A program made the position numbers and the translations under genes. Below the pieces are notes generated by a model. That model saw nothing but the letters and a program-made list of their open reading frames with translations. It was not told the origin of the DNA and made no database searches. From Bacteroides sedimenti (GTDB lineage Bacteria; Bacteroidota; Bacteroidia; Bacteroidales; Bacteroidaceae): a stretch of 64,000 nucleotides of DNA. This document shows, in pieces, positions 8,829 to 17,660 of this stretch (its first letter is position 1; each line of letters begins with the position of its first letter). The stretch is taken from contig NZ_AP028055.1 of the NCBI RefSeq assembly GCF_040365225.1, forward strand, positions 2,418,001 to 2,482,000, read 5' to 3'.

Positions 8829-9602
8829 ATGAGGATATTAATTCTTGGAGCCGGAAAGATGGGCTCTTTCTTTACAGATGTATTAAGTTTCCAACATGAA
8901 ACAGCAGTATACGATGTTAATCCACAACAACTCAGGTTTGTGTACAACACCTATCGTTTCACTACGCTGGAAGAGATCAAGGAATTTGAACCCGAACTGG
9001 TTATCAATGCCGTTACCATCAAATATACGCTCGAAGCATTCAGACAGATTCTGCCTGTATTAACCAAAGATTGTATTTTAAGTGATATTACAAGCGTAAA
9101 GACCGGACTGAAAAAATTCTATCAGGAAAGTGGCTTCCGATATGTATCCACTCATCCCATGTTTGGCCCTACATTTGCCAGCCTCAACAACTTGTCAAGT
9201 GAGAGTGCCATCATCATCTCTGAAAGCGACCATCTGGGGAAAGTTTTTTTCAAAGATCTGTATAGCACACTTGGCCTCAACATCTTTGAATACACATTTG
9301 ATGAACACGACGATACAGTAGCTTACTCACTCTCCATTCCGTTTGTTTCCACTTTCGTCTTTGCAGCCGTAATGAAACACCAGGAAGCCCCGGGAACCAC
9401 CTTCAAGAAGCACATGGCCATAGCTAAAGGACTGATGAGCGAGGATGACTACCTGCTTCAGGAAATTCTTTTCAATCCTCGTACTCCTGCACAGGTTGAG
9501 AACATCCGCCGCGAGCTGAAAGAGATATTGGAAATTATCACTGCCAAAGATGCAGATCGTCTAAAGAAGTACCTCACTAAGATTCGTAAGAATATTCAGT
9601 AA
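8829..9602 (+). CDS. tyrA: Prephenate dehydrogenase (Tyr biosynthesis)
   Basis: 257 residues with an N-terminal Rossmann fold, ILILGAGKMGSFFTDVLS. LSDITSVKTGL near residue 80 and VSTHPMFGPTFASL near 103 follow; this His and these Gly/Pro positions are typical of the TyrA active site. The helical second domain completes the minimal dehydrogenase. There is no ACT or mutase domain; the mutase is fused to the DAHP synthase upstream. It oxidises prephenate to hydroxyphenylpyruvate. It is the last gene of the operon, 12 bp after the previous one, and a terminator follows. Confidence 0.92.
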   Translation: MRILILGAGKMGSFFTDVLSFQHETAVYDVNPQQLRFVYNTYRFTTLEEIKEFEPELVINAVTIKYTLEAFRQILPVLTKDCILSDITSVKTGLKKFYQESGFRYVSTHPMFGPTFASLNNLSSESAIIISESDHLGKVFFKDLYSTLGLNIFEYTFDEHDDTVAYSLSIPFVSTFVFAAVMKHQEAPGTTFKKHMAIAKGLMSEDDYLLQEILFNPRTPAQVENIRRELKEILEIITAKDADRLKKYLTKIRKNIQ

Positions 9603-9614
9603 TCAAGAGTTTAT

Positions 9615-9660
9615 AAAAGCCGGCATTTCTATACCCGATATAGATTTGCCGGCTTTTTTA
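9615..9660 (+). terminator. Terminator of the aromatic operon
   Basis: Stem aaaagccggca (9615-9625) with tgccggctttt (9648-9658) around a 22-nt loop, ending in a T run. It lies just after tyrA. Confidence 0.85.
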
Positions 9661-9888
9661 TTTTCTTAAGATTCGGTATAGTTCATTCGTTGTCTCGCCC
9701 GTGCCAAACAATCCTAATGAATTTTCAAATGTCACCATCTATAATGCACAAAACACTCATCCTACACTCATAAAATAGATTAATTATTATTAACAAAAAT
9801 ATTTCATTTCCTATTAATTCATCATTAAGTCATTATGAGTTTTAAAGAATGTGAATCATAGCAGAACTAAACATTATACCCAAATGTT

Positions 9889-9896
9889 TATATTTG
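9889..9896 (+). promoter_or_regulatory. -7 promoter box of the T9SS-tail protein gene
   Basis: TATATTTG is a perfect TAnnTTTG match, 40 bp before the chosen start at 9936. No convincing -33 box is seen. The rest of 9661-9888 is AT-rich without other recognisable features. The box shows that an in-frame ATG-like start at 9894 would lie inside the promoter and cannot be used. Confidence 0.55.
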
Positions 9897-9935
9897 ACAT
9901 GCATTTTTTCAATCAACGTTTATACCTATTTGACT

Positions 9936-11435
9936 ATGAAAATTAAATTTACACTCACAGCTATTATTGCGTGGGTATCATTATTTACTTTCGGGCAAAT
10001 AACAATACCTAAAAATGCAACTTTCGTAACACCGAAAGTTACGCAGCAATTAAAAGGATTGTATCAGACTAAGAACCTTAAAACCCTTAACCTCCTGTTC
10101 CCAGGAGAAAGAGTAACCTCTCAAGCTCCGGATCTGAAATCTTCAGCCGCCAAACAAAAGCTAGACAGCATAGTGAGCCACAAGTGGGATGCTACCAATC
10201 AGTGGGTTAAATATACCAAAGAAGAACATGCATATGATGACAATGGCAGATGGGTTACAGGGGTTTATTATAGCTGGAACAGTGATATCAATCGATGGGC
10301 AGAAGGCATTAAAGATGTATACACTTATAATGCCAACAACAAATGGGCTTCGAGTATTAACTACAACTGGAACACCAATACAAACCAGTGGGTTAATAAT
10401 TCAAAAAATGAATATACCTACAATGCCAATGGTTATTGTACACAACTTCTCGCTTCTGAATGGAAAGCTTCCAGCAGTCAATGGGTCAACAACTCAAAAG
10501 ATGAACTTACTTATAATAGCAATGGTTATTGGACACAAGGTATTGTTTCAGAATGGGATACGATAGCCAACCAGTGGGTTAATGGTTTAAAATACGAATG
10601 CGCCTACAATGTTTACAATAAAATCACTGAAATCATTGTTTATTATTGGAATGCAGAAACAAGCCAATGGACAAACTTCATGCTGTTTGAATTTATATAT
10701 TATACTGCTGATGGAAAGTTAAAAGAAAGCAATGTTCATTTTTGGGGTGAACCAATCTATTCTGCTGAATGGTATCTGGTTACAAAAAATGAGTATACAT
10801 ACGACAGCAATGAAAGATTATTTACAGAGATCATCTCTGAATATAATATCGATATTATTTGGGGGTACGAATTGTCTAATAAATCGAAATATGAATATAG
10901 TTACGATGCCAATGGAAACAGAACTCAAAGCTTTGTTTCGAAATGGGATATTGACACCAGCAGTTGGTCCTCCTACTCAAAAGAAGTAAACAGTTACGAC
11001 TTAGCATACAACTTCACCGATTTACTTTTACCTTCTGAATATTTTGTACTAACTATTCCTTCTTCAAATTTAACGCCAGACATTATAAACAAACCTCTTG
11101 AGGATATTGAATATCTTTGGAATAAGACATCCACAAATTGGGACAATAACACCAAAGACATTTACTATTATTCTGATTTGAATGGCAGTGGAATAAACGA
11201 AGTTACAACAGATAATCTCATTATTTATCCAAATCCTGTTTCTGAAGGATTCTACCTAAACCTTTCTGAGAAGAATATAAAAGTTTCAATTTATGATTTT
11301 AGTGGCAACCTTCTTTTCACAAAGCAACTATCCGGCAACGAATACATCAACGTAAGCACCCTTCCACATGGAATTTATATGATAAAAGTCACAACAGACA
11401 AAGGCATAATGACCAAGAAGTTTGTTAAGAAATAG
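9936..11435 (+). CDS. Secreted repeat protein with C-terminal T9SS-type sorting domain
   Basis: 499 residues. The signal peptide is MKIKFTLTAIIAWVSLFTFG. After a Ser/Lys-rich linker come about eight repeats of 30-40 residues with the pattern W-x5-QWV-x3-K-x-EYTYNANG-x6. Examples are NQWVKYTKEEHAYDDNGRW, NQWVNNSKNEYTYNANGY and SQWVNNSKDELTYNSNGYW. Repeats of this type are seen in Bacteroidota surface proteins; the function is unknown. The last 70 residues, from NLIIYPNPVSEGFYLNLSEK through GIYMIKVTTDKG to KKFVKK, are a Por-type type A sorting domain that targets proteins to the type IX secretion system. It is monocistronic with its own promoter and a hairpin behind it. No T9SS machinery gene is in the window. 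Confidence 0.82.
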   Translation: MKIKFTLTAIIAWVSLFTFGQITIPKNATFVTPKVTQQLKGLYQTKNLKTLNLLFPGERVTSQAPDLKSSAAKQKLDSIVSHKWDATNQWVKYTKEEHAYDDNGRWVTGVYYSWNSDINRWAEGIKDVYTYNANNKWASSINYNWNTNTNQWVNNSKNEYTYNANGYCTQLLASEWKASSSQWVNNSKDELTYNSNGYWTQGIVSEWDTIANQWVNGLKYECAYNVYNKITEIIVYYWNAETSQWTNFMLFEFIYYTADGKLKESNVHFWGEPIYSAEWYLVTKNEYTYDSNERLFTEIISEYNIDIIWGYELSNKSKYEYSYDANGNRTQSFVSKWDIDTSSWSSYSKEVNSYDLAYNFTDLLLPSEYFVLTIPSSNLTPDIINKPLEDIEYLWNKTSTNWDNNTKDIYYYSDLNGSGINEVTTDNLIIYPNPVSEGFYLNLSEKNIKVSIYDFSGNLLFTKQLSGNEYINVSTLPHGIYMIKVTTDKGIMTKKFVKK

Positions 11436-11461
11436 CTCATACATTGACAATGTCAAAAAGT

Positions 11462-11496
11462 ACGCCCCGTTAATCACTCACGTGATGGCGGGGCGT
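11462..11496 (+). terminator. GC-rich hairpin after the T9SS-tail gene
   Basis: acgccccg (11462-11469) pairs with cggggcgt (11489-11496), extended inside by atcac/gtgat. The T run behind it is interrupted, so termination strength is uncertain. Confidence 0.55.
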
Positions 11497-12118
11497 TAAT
11501 CCTTTTCATTAAGGATCATTAATTAACTGTTCTATAAGGTAAGTTCTATGTTACCTGCTCAAAGGTAATACTATTTATTTATTGACAAATAATATTTTTA
11601 AAAGAATATTCATTTAATTTATATTAAATGCTTTAATTTCAGCAAATAAGCCAAGAATGAGATAAAATTTTATTTTCAGATGGAATTATTTTAAAGCAGA
11701 TATTATTTTATTCAATGTTCAAAAGTTAGCTGCAACGGATAATATAATTGAATGATGGATCGTCAAATGAAGTAAATATATTAATAGGTAAATATTCAAC
11801 GCACAAGCTGTCGGTGCTTTTGTCTTAGCTTCGTTTAAATTGGTATAAATTCTTAAAAATGAAATCTTTTGATACTATTTATTTTTCATATCCTTTTTTA
11901 AAAAAAATGAAGTAGAAATCTCAGAAAATGGACTTTTGCAGAAAAACGACATAAGATTTTGGATGAGAGACAATAAAATAAGGTAGAAGTAAATATTGAC
12001 GCTTATTTAATACAGAAGCCAATTTGAGAGAGAGAGATTATTATAAAACGGCCAACCGGCTACAGCGGTAAGCAGATTAGAAGTCTATCGGCATCAGATT
12101 ATCAAAGACATAAAGAGA
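11497..12118. other. Gene-poor AT-rich spacer
   Basis: No ORF with coding character was found on either strand, and no RNA gene. Short AT-rich direct repetitions occur, and a GAGA run lies near 12028. It may be decayed DNA. It leads into the repeat array at 12119. Confidence 0.5.
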
Positions 12119-12232
12119 AACTAACCAATTCATAGTGAAAAGTTAATCCAATTATGTACAAGACCAAGGTGAATCATCTACAAGATCGAAAGTAATCATG
12201 TACAAGATTGAGGGGCAATCTTGTACATGATT
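12119..12232. repeat. 22-bp-period repeat array 1, ending in a 17-bp-stem palindrome
   Basis: Consecutive 22-nt units start at 12119, 12141, 12163 and 12185. The last three each end in TACAAG (at 12157, 12179 and 12201, exactly 22 apart). The final unit is followed by an inverted copy: AATCATGTACAAGATTG (12194-12210), 5-nt loop, then its exact complement (12216-12232). Core TGTACA is self-complementary. The array resembles the one at 53067-53206 in the same orientation: both start with aactaacc and the next unit starts agtta. It lies in the spacer behind thrC. A small aacctttt/aaaaggtt hairpin at 12243-12259 separates it from the gene. Confidence 0.75.
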
Positions 12233-12268
12233 GAATTAGTTCAACCTTTTAAAAAGGTTAGTTCATGG

Positions 12269-13570
12269 TTACACATTCATTAAATATTGCTTGAAAGAAG
12301 CATAATCCTTCGCCAGAGGAACGCTCTTCTTCTCGCCATGCATAAAAGCTTGAAGTTTGGCAGGAATATTCACCTTCTCTCCTATTATTTTTTCCACCGT
12401 ATCCAGGAACTTGGCCGGGTGGGCTGTTTCCAGGAACACGCCGGTTTCGCCCGGTTTCAGGTTCTCGGCAAGAGCACGGTATCCGCAGGCTCCATGAGGA
12501 TCGAGCAGATAATGAGTTTTATTATATACCCACTGCACTGTTTCACTAATCTGCTCATCTGTATAAGTAGCTCCACTTATCTCCTTTACTATGGCTTCGT
12601 GGCTACCTCCGTATAGATCGAGTACACGTGCAAAGTTGCTTGGGTCGCCCACATCCATGGCATTGGCAATAGTCGCCACCGAAGGTTGTGGTTTATAGTC
12701 ACCCGTTTTCAGGTACTGGAAGAAAATATCGTTCCGGTTGTTGGAGGCTATAAATCGGGTAACGGGCAAGCCCATCCGTTTGCCGAAGAGCCCGGCGGTG
12801 ATGTTACCAAAGTTTCCGCTTGGCACGCAGAACACTGCATTGTTTGCCCTGCCCAGTTTTTTCAGTTGTGCATAGGCGTAGAAATAGTAGAACGATTGTG
12901 GCAGGAATCGTGCCACATTGATGGAGTTGGCCGAAGTCAGTGACAAGTGTTCGTTGAGCTCCTGGTCCATGAAGGCCGACTTAACCAGCGCCTGACAGTC
13001 GTCGAACGTTCCGTCCACTTCGAGAGCGGTGATGTTCTGTCCCAGTGTGGTAAATTGTTTCTCCTGTATTTCGCTCACTTTTCCTTTGGGGTATAGTACA
13101 TATACATGAATGCCTTCCACGCCTAGGAATCCGTTGGCTACGGCACTTCCGGTATCACCCGAAGTGGCAACCAACACATTCACGTTTTTCTGCCCCTGCT
13201 TTTTGATAAAATAGCCCAGCAGACGGGCCATGAAGCGTCCGCCCACATCCTTGAAAGCCAGTGTGGGGCCGTGGAACAGCTCCAGCGAATAGATATTGGG
13301 GGAAACCTCAACCAGAGGAACATCGAAGCTGAGCGTGTCGTACACAATCTGTTTCAAAGTTTCGGCAGGGATATCTTCTCCAAAGAAGGCATCTGCCACC
13401 CGATATGAGATTTCCTGAAAACTCAGGTTCTCTATTTGATCAAAAAAGTCTTGTGGAAGCGGTTTGATTGACTCTGGCATAAAAAGTCCTTTATCAGACG
13501 CCAGACCTTTTACCACTGCTTCCTGTAAATCGGCAATAGGTGCCTTTTTATTAGTACTATAATATTTCAT
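12269..13570 (-). CDS. thrC: Threonine synthase
   Basis: 433 residues from MKYYSTNKKAPIADLQEAV, which lines up with the usual ThrC N-terminus. A start six codons further upstream is possible. The PLP lysine is in LAFKDVGGRFMARLL near residue 110. The phosphate/PLP glycine loop VATSGDTGSAVANGFLG lies near 135. PSGNFGNITAG near 245 is also typical. It converts phosphohomoserine to threonine. It is the last gene of the thrA - apgM-like - thrC unit; its start region overlaps or abuts the end of the upstream gene. Confidence 0.94.
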   Translation of the reverse strand: MKYYSTNKKAPIADLQEAVVKGLASDKGLFMPESIKPLPQDFFDQIENLSFQEISYRVADAFFGEDIPAETLKQIVYDTLSFDVPLVEVSPNIYSLELFHGPTLAFKDVGGRFMARLLGYFIKKQGQKNVNVLVATSGDTGSAVANGFLGVEGIHVYVLYPKGKVSEIQEKQFTTLGQNITALEVDGTFDDCQALVKSAFMDQELNEHLSLTSANSINVARFLPQSFYYFYAYAQLKKLGRANNAVFCVPSGNFGNITAGLFGKRMGLPVTRFIASNNRNDIFFQYLKTGDYKPQPSVATIANAMDVGDPSNFARVLDLYGGSHEAIVKEISGATYTDEQISETVQWVYNKTHYLLDPHGACGYRALAENLKPGETGVFLETAHPAKFLDTVEKIIGEKVNIPAKLQAFMHGEKKSVPLAKDYASFKQYLMNV

Positions 13571-13580
13571 CGCATTAGTT

Positions 13581-14795
13581 TTAATCATGATTCAAGAATG
13601 CGTTAATAAATTCATTTTCTTTTAATAAACCGTAAGCCCCCTCTTTCACGGAGAATTCATCGTACGTTTGCACGGAATCGGGTTCAATACCCGGATACCA
13701 GATCAGGAAAGGAACCGGTTCGGCGGTATGGGTACGCAGTTCGCAAGGAGTAGGATGATCGGGCAATATGGCAATGGCCACCGGCTCATCCCAATTCTTC
13801 ACTGCTTCGTAGATGGGTCCCACGGCACGGGCATCGAAATTCTCTATGGTTTTCAGCTTCAGTTCCACATCTCCCTCGTGGCCAGCCTCATCGCTAGCCT
13901 CGATATGCAGGTAAACAAAGTCGTCGGTACGAAGCGCTTCGAGTGCCGCCGCCACTTTATTCTCATAGTTGGTGTCGTAGAGTCCGGTTGCCCCTTCTAC
14001 ATCAATGCGGCGAAGACCGGCATAGTAGCCAATACCGTGAATCAGATCGACAGCCGATATTACTGCTCCCCTCTTGATGGAAGGGAAAGTTTCTGTAAGT
14101 GGTTCCATTTGTGGACGATAACCGCCTGACCATGGCCAGATACTGTTTGCGGGATCTTTTCCTTCTGCCATTCGTTTCAGGTTCAACGGATGATTGCGAA
14201 GCAATTCCTGGGATTTGAGAATCAATTCATTAATCAGGTCTGTCGTTTCCTGTGCTTCCGGTTGGGCAGCCTTTACAAGCAGCGGACGGAAAGGTTTCAA
14301 CGGCACGTCGTGGGGTGGGGTGCAATCCAGATGTTTGTTTCCTCCCTTTATCACCAGTAGGTGGCGATAAGACACGCCTGTATGAAAGCTGACACGCTCG
14401 TCGCCCAGCTTCTCCTGCAGGAATCGAATCAGCACATCGGCATCTTCGGTGGTGATATGGCCGGCAGAATGATTCTTCAAGATATCTCCTTCAACACATA
14501 CCAAGTTGCAGCGCATGGCCATCTCCCCCGGTTTTAGCTCTACACCGATGCTGGCAGCTTCCAGCGGGCCGCGACCTTCGTACACTTTTGGCAAATTATA
14601 GCCGAGTACCGACATGTTTGCCACCTCACTTCCGGGATGAAACCCCGGAGCTACTGTAATCAATTGGCCGGTTTTACCCATTTTTGCCAAAAGATCCATG
14701 TAAGGCGTCTTTGCATATTGCAAAAGCGTCTTATTTTCCAGTGAAGGAACCGGCCAGTCGGCCATCCCGTCACCTAATAAGATTATGTGTTTCAT
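13581..14795 (-). CDS. ApgM-like alkaline-phosphatase-superfamily protein, probable homoserine kinase of the thr operon
   Basis: 404 residues. Metal-binding MKHIILLGDGMADWP is at the N-terminus. PGFHPGSEVANMSVLGY near residue 55 carries the candidate nucleophile Ser. YLHIEASDEAGHEGD near 295 and AILPDHPTPCELRTHTAEP near 345 supply further metal ligands. By sequence this is the archaeal-type cofactor-independent phosphoglycerate mutase family. It sits between thrA (1-bp gap) and thrC, and no thrB of the GHMP type is visible. I recall published genetics in Bacteroides thetaiotaomicron assigning homoserine kinase activity to such a gene. That, plus context, is the basis for the inferred role. 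Confidence 0.8.
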   Translation of the reverse strand: MKHIILLGDGMADWPVPSLENKTLLQYAKTPYMDLLAKMGKTGQLITVAPGFHPGSEVANMSVLGYNLPKVYEGRGPLEAASIGVELKPGEMAMRCNLVCVEGDILKNHSAGHITTEDADVLIRFLQEKLGDERVSFHTGVSYRHLLVIKGGNKHLDCTPPHDVPLKPFRPLLVKAAQPEAQETTDLINELILKSQELLRNHPLNLKRMAEGKDPANSIWPWSGGYRPQMEPLTETFPSIKRGAVISAVDLIHGIGYYAGLRRIDVEGATGLYDTNYENKVAAALEALRTDDFVYLHIEASDEAGHEGDVELKLKTIENFDARAVGPIYEAVKNWDEPVAIAILPDHPTPCELRTHTAEPVPFLIWYPGIEPDSVQTYDEFSVKEGAYGLLKENEFINAFLNHD

Positions 14796-14796
14796 A

Positions 14797-17235
14797 TTAT
14801 CTTATGTTTGCGATGCTCATGATATCGGCAAATACTCCTGCCGCGGTTACACCTGCTCCTGCTCCATACCCTTGAATCATCATTGGATATTCGCAATATC
14901 GCTCGGTAGTGAGCAATATGATATTGTTGCTTCCTTCGAGTCCGTAGAAGGGATGACGGAAATCCACCTCCTGCAGTCCCACAGAGGCTTTTCCTTCCTC
15001 GAACCTGGCAACAAAACGCCAGTGTTTCTTTTCACTTTCCAACACCTTTCTTCTTGCTTCGAAATCAGCATCTAGTGAAGGAACTTTTTCCCAGAATTCC
15101 TCAAGGGTACCTTTAAAGAATTCGTCGGGGATAAAGAGATTCTTTTCCACATCGGTCTGCTCCAGTTTATACCCTGCCTCACGTGCCAGAATCACCAGCT
15201 TACGGATTACATCCTTTCCACTGAGATCGATGCGCGGGTCGGGTTCCGAATACCCCTCTTCCTTAGCCATCCGGATGGTACGACTAAAAGGGATGTCGGC
15301 ACTGATCTTGTTAAAAATATAGTTCAGGGTACCGGATAGTACCGCTTCAATCTTCAGAATCTTATCACCGCTGTTTCTCAAGTCGTTAATAGTATTAATT
15401 ATCGGCAGTCCAGCGCCCACATTTGTTTCGAACAGGAACTTCACGCCACGGTGACGGGCAATTTGTTTCAGTTCGAAATAGTCTTCATATCTGGAGGAAG
15501 CAGCTATCTTATTGGCAGCCACGACAGAAATATTGTGTGAAAGCAACTCTTTGTATATCGAAGCAACATCGGCACTCGCGGTGCAATCCACAAATACGGA
15601 GTTGAATATATTCATTCCAATTACCTCGTCACGAAGAATAGCTGGTGAATTGGGGATTCCTTTTGTTTTCAGATCTTCCCTGAAATTTGCCAGGTCGATC
15701 CCTTCCCGGCAGAAAAGAGCTCGTGTATGGTTGGAGATGCCTACCACATTCAGCTTCAATCCGTTTTGCTGCATCAGTTTCTGCTGCTGGCAACGGATTT
15801 GCTCAATAAGGCTTCCGCCCACCGTACCGACACCGCAAATGAATAGGTTCAGTACCTGGTACTCTGATAGAAAAAAAGAGTCGTGGATTACGTTGAGGGT
15901 TTTACGAAGGTACCGAGCATCTATCACAAAGGATATATTGGTCTCGGAAGCTCCTTGGGCACATGCTATCACATTGATGCCGTTGCGCCCCAGCGTTCCA
16001 AACAGCTTTCCGGCAATGCCAGGAGTGTGCTTCATGTTCTCACCCACAATAGCCACTGTTGCCAGTCCGCTTTCGGCTGTCACCCAACTAATTTCGCCCA
16101 TTTCAATCTCTTTGGCAAACTCCTCGTTCAGCGCCTTGCATGCCAGTTCAGTATCTGCGGTTCTCACCCCGATTGAAGTATTATTCTCGGAAGAGGCTTG
16201 CGAAACCATAAATACGCTAATTCCGTTTTTTGCCAGTGCCTTAAAGATGCGATAGTTCACGCCAATAACACCTACCATACCCAAACCTTGCACAGTTATC
16301 AGGCTGGTATCATTGATGGAGGAGATTCCTTTGATGGCCTTACCACCGGCAGCCGACTTCTCTTTCACAATGATGGTTCCCGGAGCTGAAGGGTTGAAGG
16401 TGTTTTTAACAATGATAGGAATCTCTTTATGGCAGACCGGATAAATTGTTGGCGGATATACCACCTTGGCACCGAAGTTACACAACTCCATTGCTTCCAC
16501 ATAGCTCAGTTCGCTAATGGGATATGCGGCACTGATTACTTTTGGATCTGCTGTCATAAAACCATCCACATCCGTCCAGATTTCCAGAACGGAGGCGTCT
16601 AGAGCAGCCGCAATAATTGAAGCGGTATAGTCTGATCCCCCTCTGCCCAGATTGGTTACGTCACCGCTTACCTTATCCGAAGCAATAAAGCCACCGACTA
16701 CAGATACCGGATGAATTGCATTAAATGTCTCTTTAATCAATGCATTTGTTAGCTCCTTGTCAAGGGTGTGCTTGTTGTGCTTAAACTCAGTTTTGATAAA
16801 CTTCCGCGAATCGTACCATTTGGCACCGTCAATCAGCTCGGCCACTATTATGGATGACAATCGCTCGCCATAACTCACAATGGTATCGGCTGTTTTTGCT
16901 GAAAGGTCCTTAATCAAACTGATTCCCTGGAAAATATCCTTCAGTTCATCAAGAAGGGCACGTACCTGCCTTTGAAGAGCTACCTGACGTTCACCGCTCG
17001 GAATTACCTCTTTCACCATATTGACGTGACGCATCACAATTTCACGAAACTCCTTTTCGTACGACGGATCGCCTGCTGCGGCAATTTTCGAGGTATTAAT
17101 CAATTGGTCGGTTATGCCTCCCAATGCTGATACTACCACAATGACGGGTACTTCTGACGACTCTACTATCTTCTTAACATTTAAAATGCTGTTCACGGAA
17201 CCTACGGATGTTCCGCCGAATTTCATTACCTTCAT
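14797..17235 (-). CDS. thrA: Bifunctional aspartokinase / homoserine dehydrogenase
   Basis: 812 residues starting at MKVMKFGGTSVGSVNS; an upstream in-frame ATG adds 10 residues without family support. The aspartokinase domain (about 1-295) shows KFGGTSVGS and LGRGGSDYTASIIAAALDA. Two ACT domains follow at about 310-460 (ITVQGLGMVGVIG, VAIVGENMKHTPGIAGKLF), the usual site for threonine feedback. The homoserine dehydrogenase part (about 465-812) shows the Rossmann LFICGVGTVGGSLIEQI, then AANKIAAS, GAGLPIINTINDL and YGAGAGVTAAGVFADI. It catalyses the first and third steps from aspartate to threonine and methionine. It is the first structural gene of the operon; a Thr/Met-containing leader ORF and hairpin lie upstream. 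Confidence 0.95.
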   Translation of the reverse strand: MKVMKFGGTSVGSVNSILNVKKIVESSEVPVIVVVSALGGITDQLINTSKIAAAGDPSYEKEFREIVMRHVNMVKEVIPSGERQVALQRQVRALLDELKDIFQGISLIKDLSAKTADTIVSYGERLSSIIVAELIDGAKWYDSRKFIKTEFKHNKHTLDKELTNALIKETFNAIHPVSVVGGFIASDKVSGDVTNLGRGGSDYTASIIAAALDASVLEIWTDVDGFMTADPKVISAAYPISELSYVEAMELCNFGAKVVYPPTIYPVCHKEIPIIVKNTFNPSAPGTIIVKEKSAAGGKAIKGISSINDTSLITVQGLGMVGVIGVNYRIFKALAKNGISVFMVSQASSENNTSIGVRTADTELACKALNEEFAKEIEMGEISWVTAESGLATVAIVGENMKHTPGIAGKLFGTLGRNGINVIACAQGASETNISFVIDARYLRKTLNVIHDSFFLSEYQVLNLFICGVGTVGGSLIEQIRCQQQKLMQQNGLKLNVVGISNHTRALFCREGIDLANFREDLKTKGIPNSPAILRDEVIGMNIFNSVFVDCTASADVASIYKELLSHNISVVAANKIAASSRYEDYFELKQIARHRGVKFLFETNVGAGLPIINTINDLRNSGDKILKIEAVLSGTLNYIFNKISADIPFSRTIRMAKEEGYSEPDPRIDLSGKDVIRKLVILAREAGYKLEQTDVEKNLFIPDEFFKGTLEEFWEKVPSLDADFEARRKVLESEKKHWRFVARFEEGKASVGLQEVDFRHPFYGLEGSNNIILLTTERYCEYPMMIQGYGAGAGVTAAGVFADIMSIANIR

Positions 17236-17318
17236 GTTTATAATTTTAGGAACTCTCCACCTCACAAGGCAGGAGTTGATTGAATTTACTTATATAATAA
17301 GATTTGATTTTTGAAAAT

Positions 17319-17335
17319 GCTTGCTGATTGCAAGC
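17319..17335 (-). terminator. Candidate attenuator hairpin upstream of thrA
   Basis: GCTTGC-AATCA-GCAAGC on the minus strand, followed by only four T. It lies between the leader ORF stop (17367) and thrA. An overlapping small hairpin cgtg-aat-cacg at 17335-17345 could compete with it. As a terminator it is weak, so the mechanism is only suggested. Confidence 0.35.
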
Positions 17336-17366
17336 GTGATTCACGTAGAAACACAATAACTATCCC

Positions 17367-17423
17367 TTACCCCCAGGGGGTCATGGTACACATGGACGTG
17401 GTATGCGGATAGTAATTTACCAT
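17367..17423 (-). CDS. Possible Thr/Met leader peptide of the thr operon
   Basis: An 18-codon ORF. After MVNYYP it reads HTTSMCTMTPWG and stops: four Thr and two internal Met within nine residues. Thr and Met are both end products of the aspartokinase/homoserine dehydrogenase branch. It begins about 27 bp after a -7 box TATTTTTG, ends 130 bp before thrA and is followed by a hairpin. By analogy with thrL of enterobacteria it may control thrA by attenuation. Also visible: ttactatcc inside the ORF can pair with ggatagt just after it. The Thr content is lower than in classical thrL, so this is moderate. Confidence 0.5.
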   Translation of the reverse strand: MVNYYPHTTSMCTMTPWG

Positions 17424-17456
17424 ATCTGTATTTCTTCGTTAATTAGATGAGTTTCG

Positions 17457-17464
17457 CAAAAATA
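17457..17464 (-). promoter_or_regulatory. -7 promoter box of the thr operon
   Basis: TATTTTTG on the minus strand matches TAnnTTTG. It places the transcript start around 17450, just before the leader ORF. No clear -33 element. Confidence 0.5.
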
Positions 17465-17625
17465 CAAATTATTATTATCTATCTATCACTTTTTGAGAAA
17501 AATTTGTGATAAAAAGCAATATAATCTTCATTTTAGCCATCTTTTATCAAAAACAAGAATGTTTACCGACTGAAAATCAACAAATACTTTTCTATCATTT
17601 TGTTATATTTTTTAGAGAATATAAC

Positions 17626-17633
17626 TATATTTG
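17626..17633 (+). promoter_or_regulatory. -7 promoter box of ansA
   Basis: TATATTTG matches TAnnTTTG. A TTTTG at 17598-17602 may be the -33 element, though the 23-bp spacing is slightly long. The transcript would start near 17640, which excludes the in-frame TTG at 17631 as a start. Confidence 0.55.
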
Positions 17634-17660
17634 CGTCAAAAATATGGCAATTTTGAAAGG

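Noticed and set aside
9894..9935. Longer N-terminus of the T9SS-tail protein
   Set aside because: The upstream in-frame start overlaps the -7 promoter box at 9889-9896, and the added residues would destroy the signal peptide that starts at 9936.
17631..17660. Upstream TTG start of asparaginase
   Set aside because: It lies within the promoter -7 box. The family N-terminus begins at 17661 with a ribosome-binding sequence in front.
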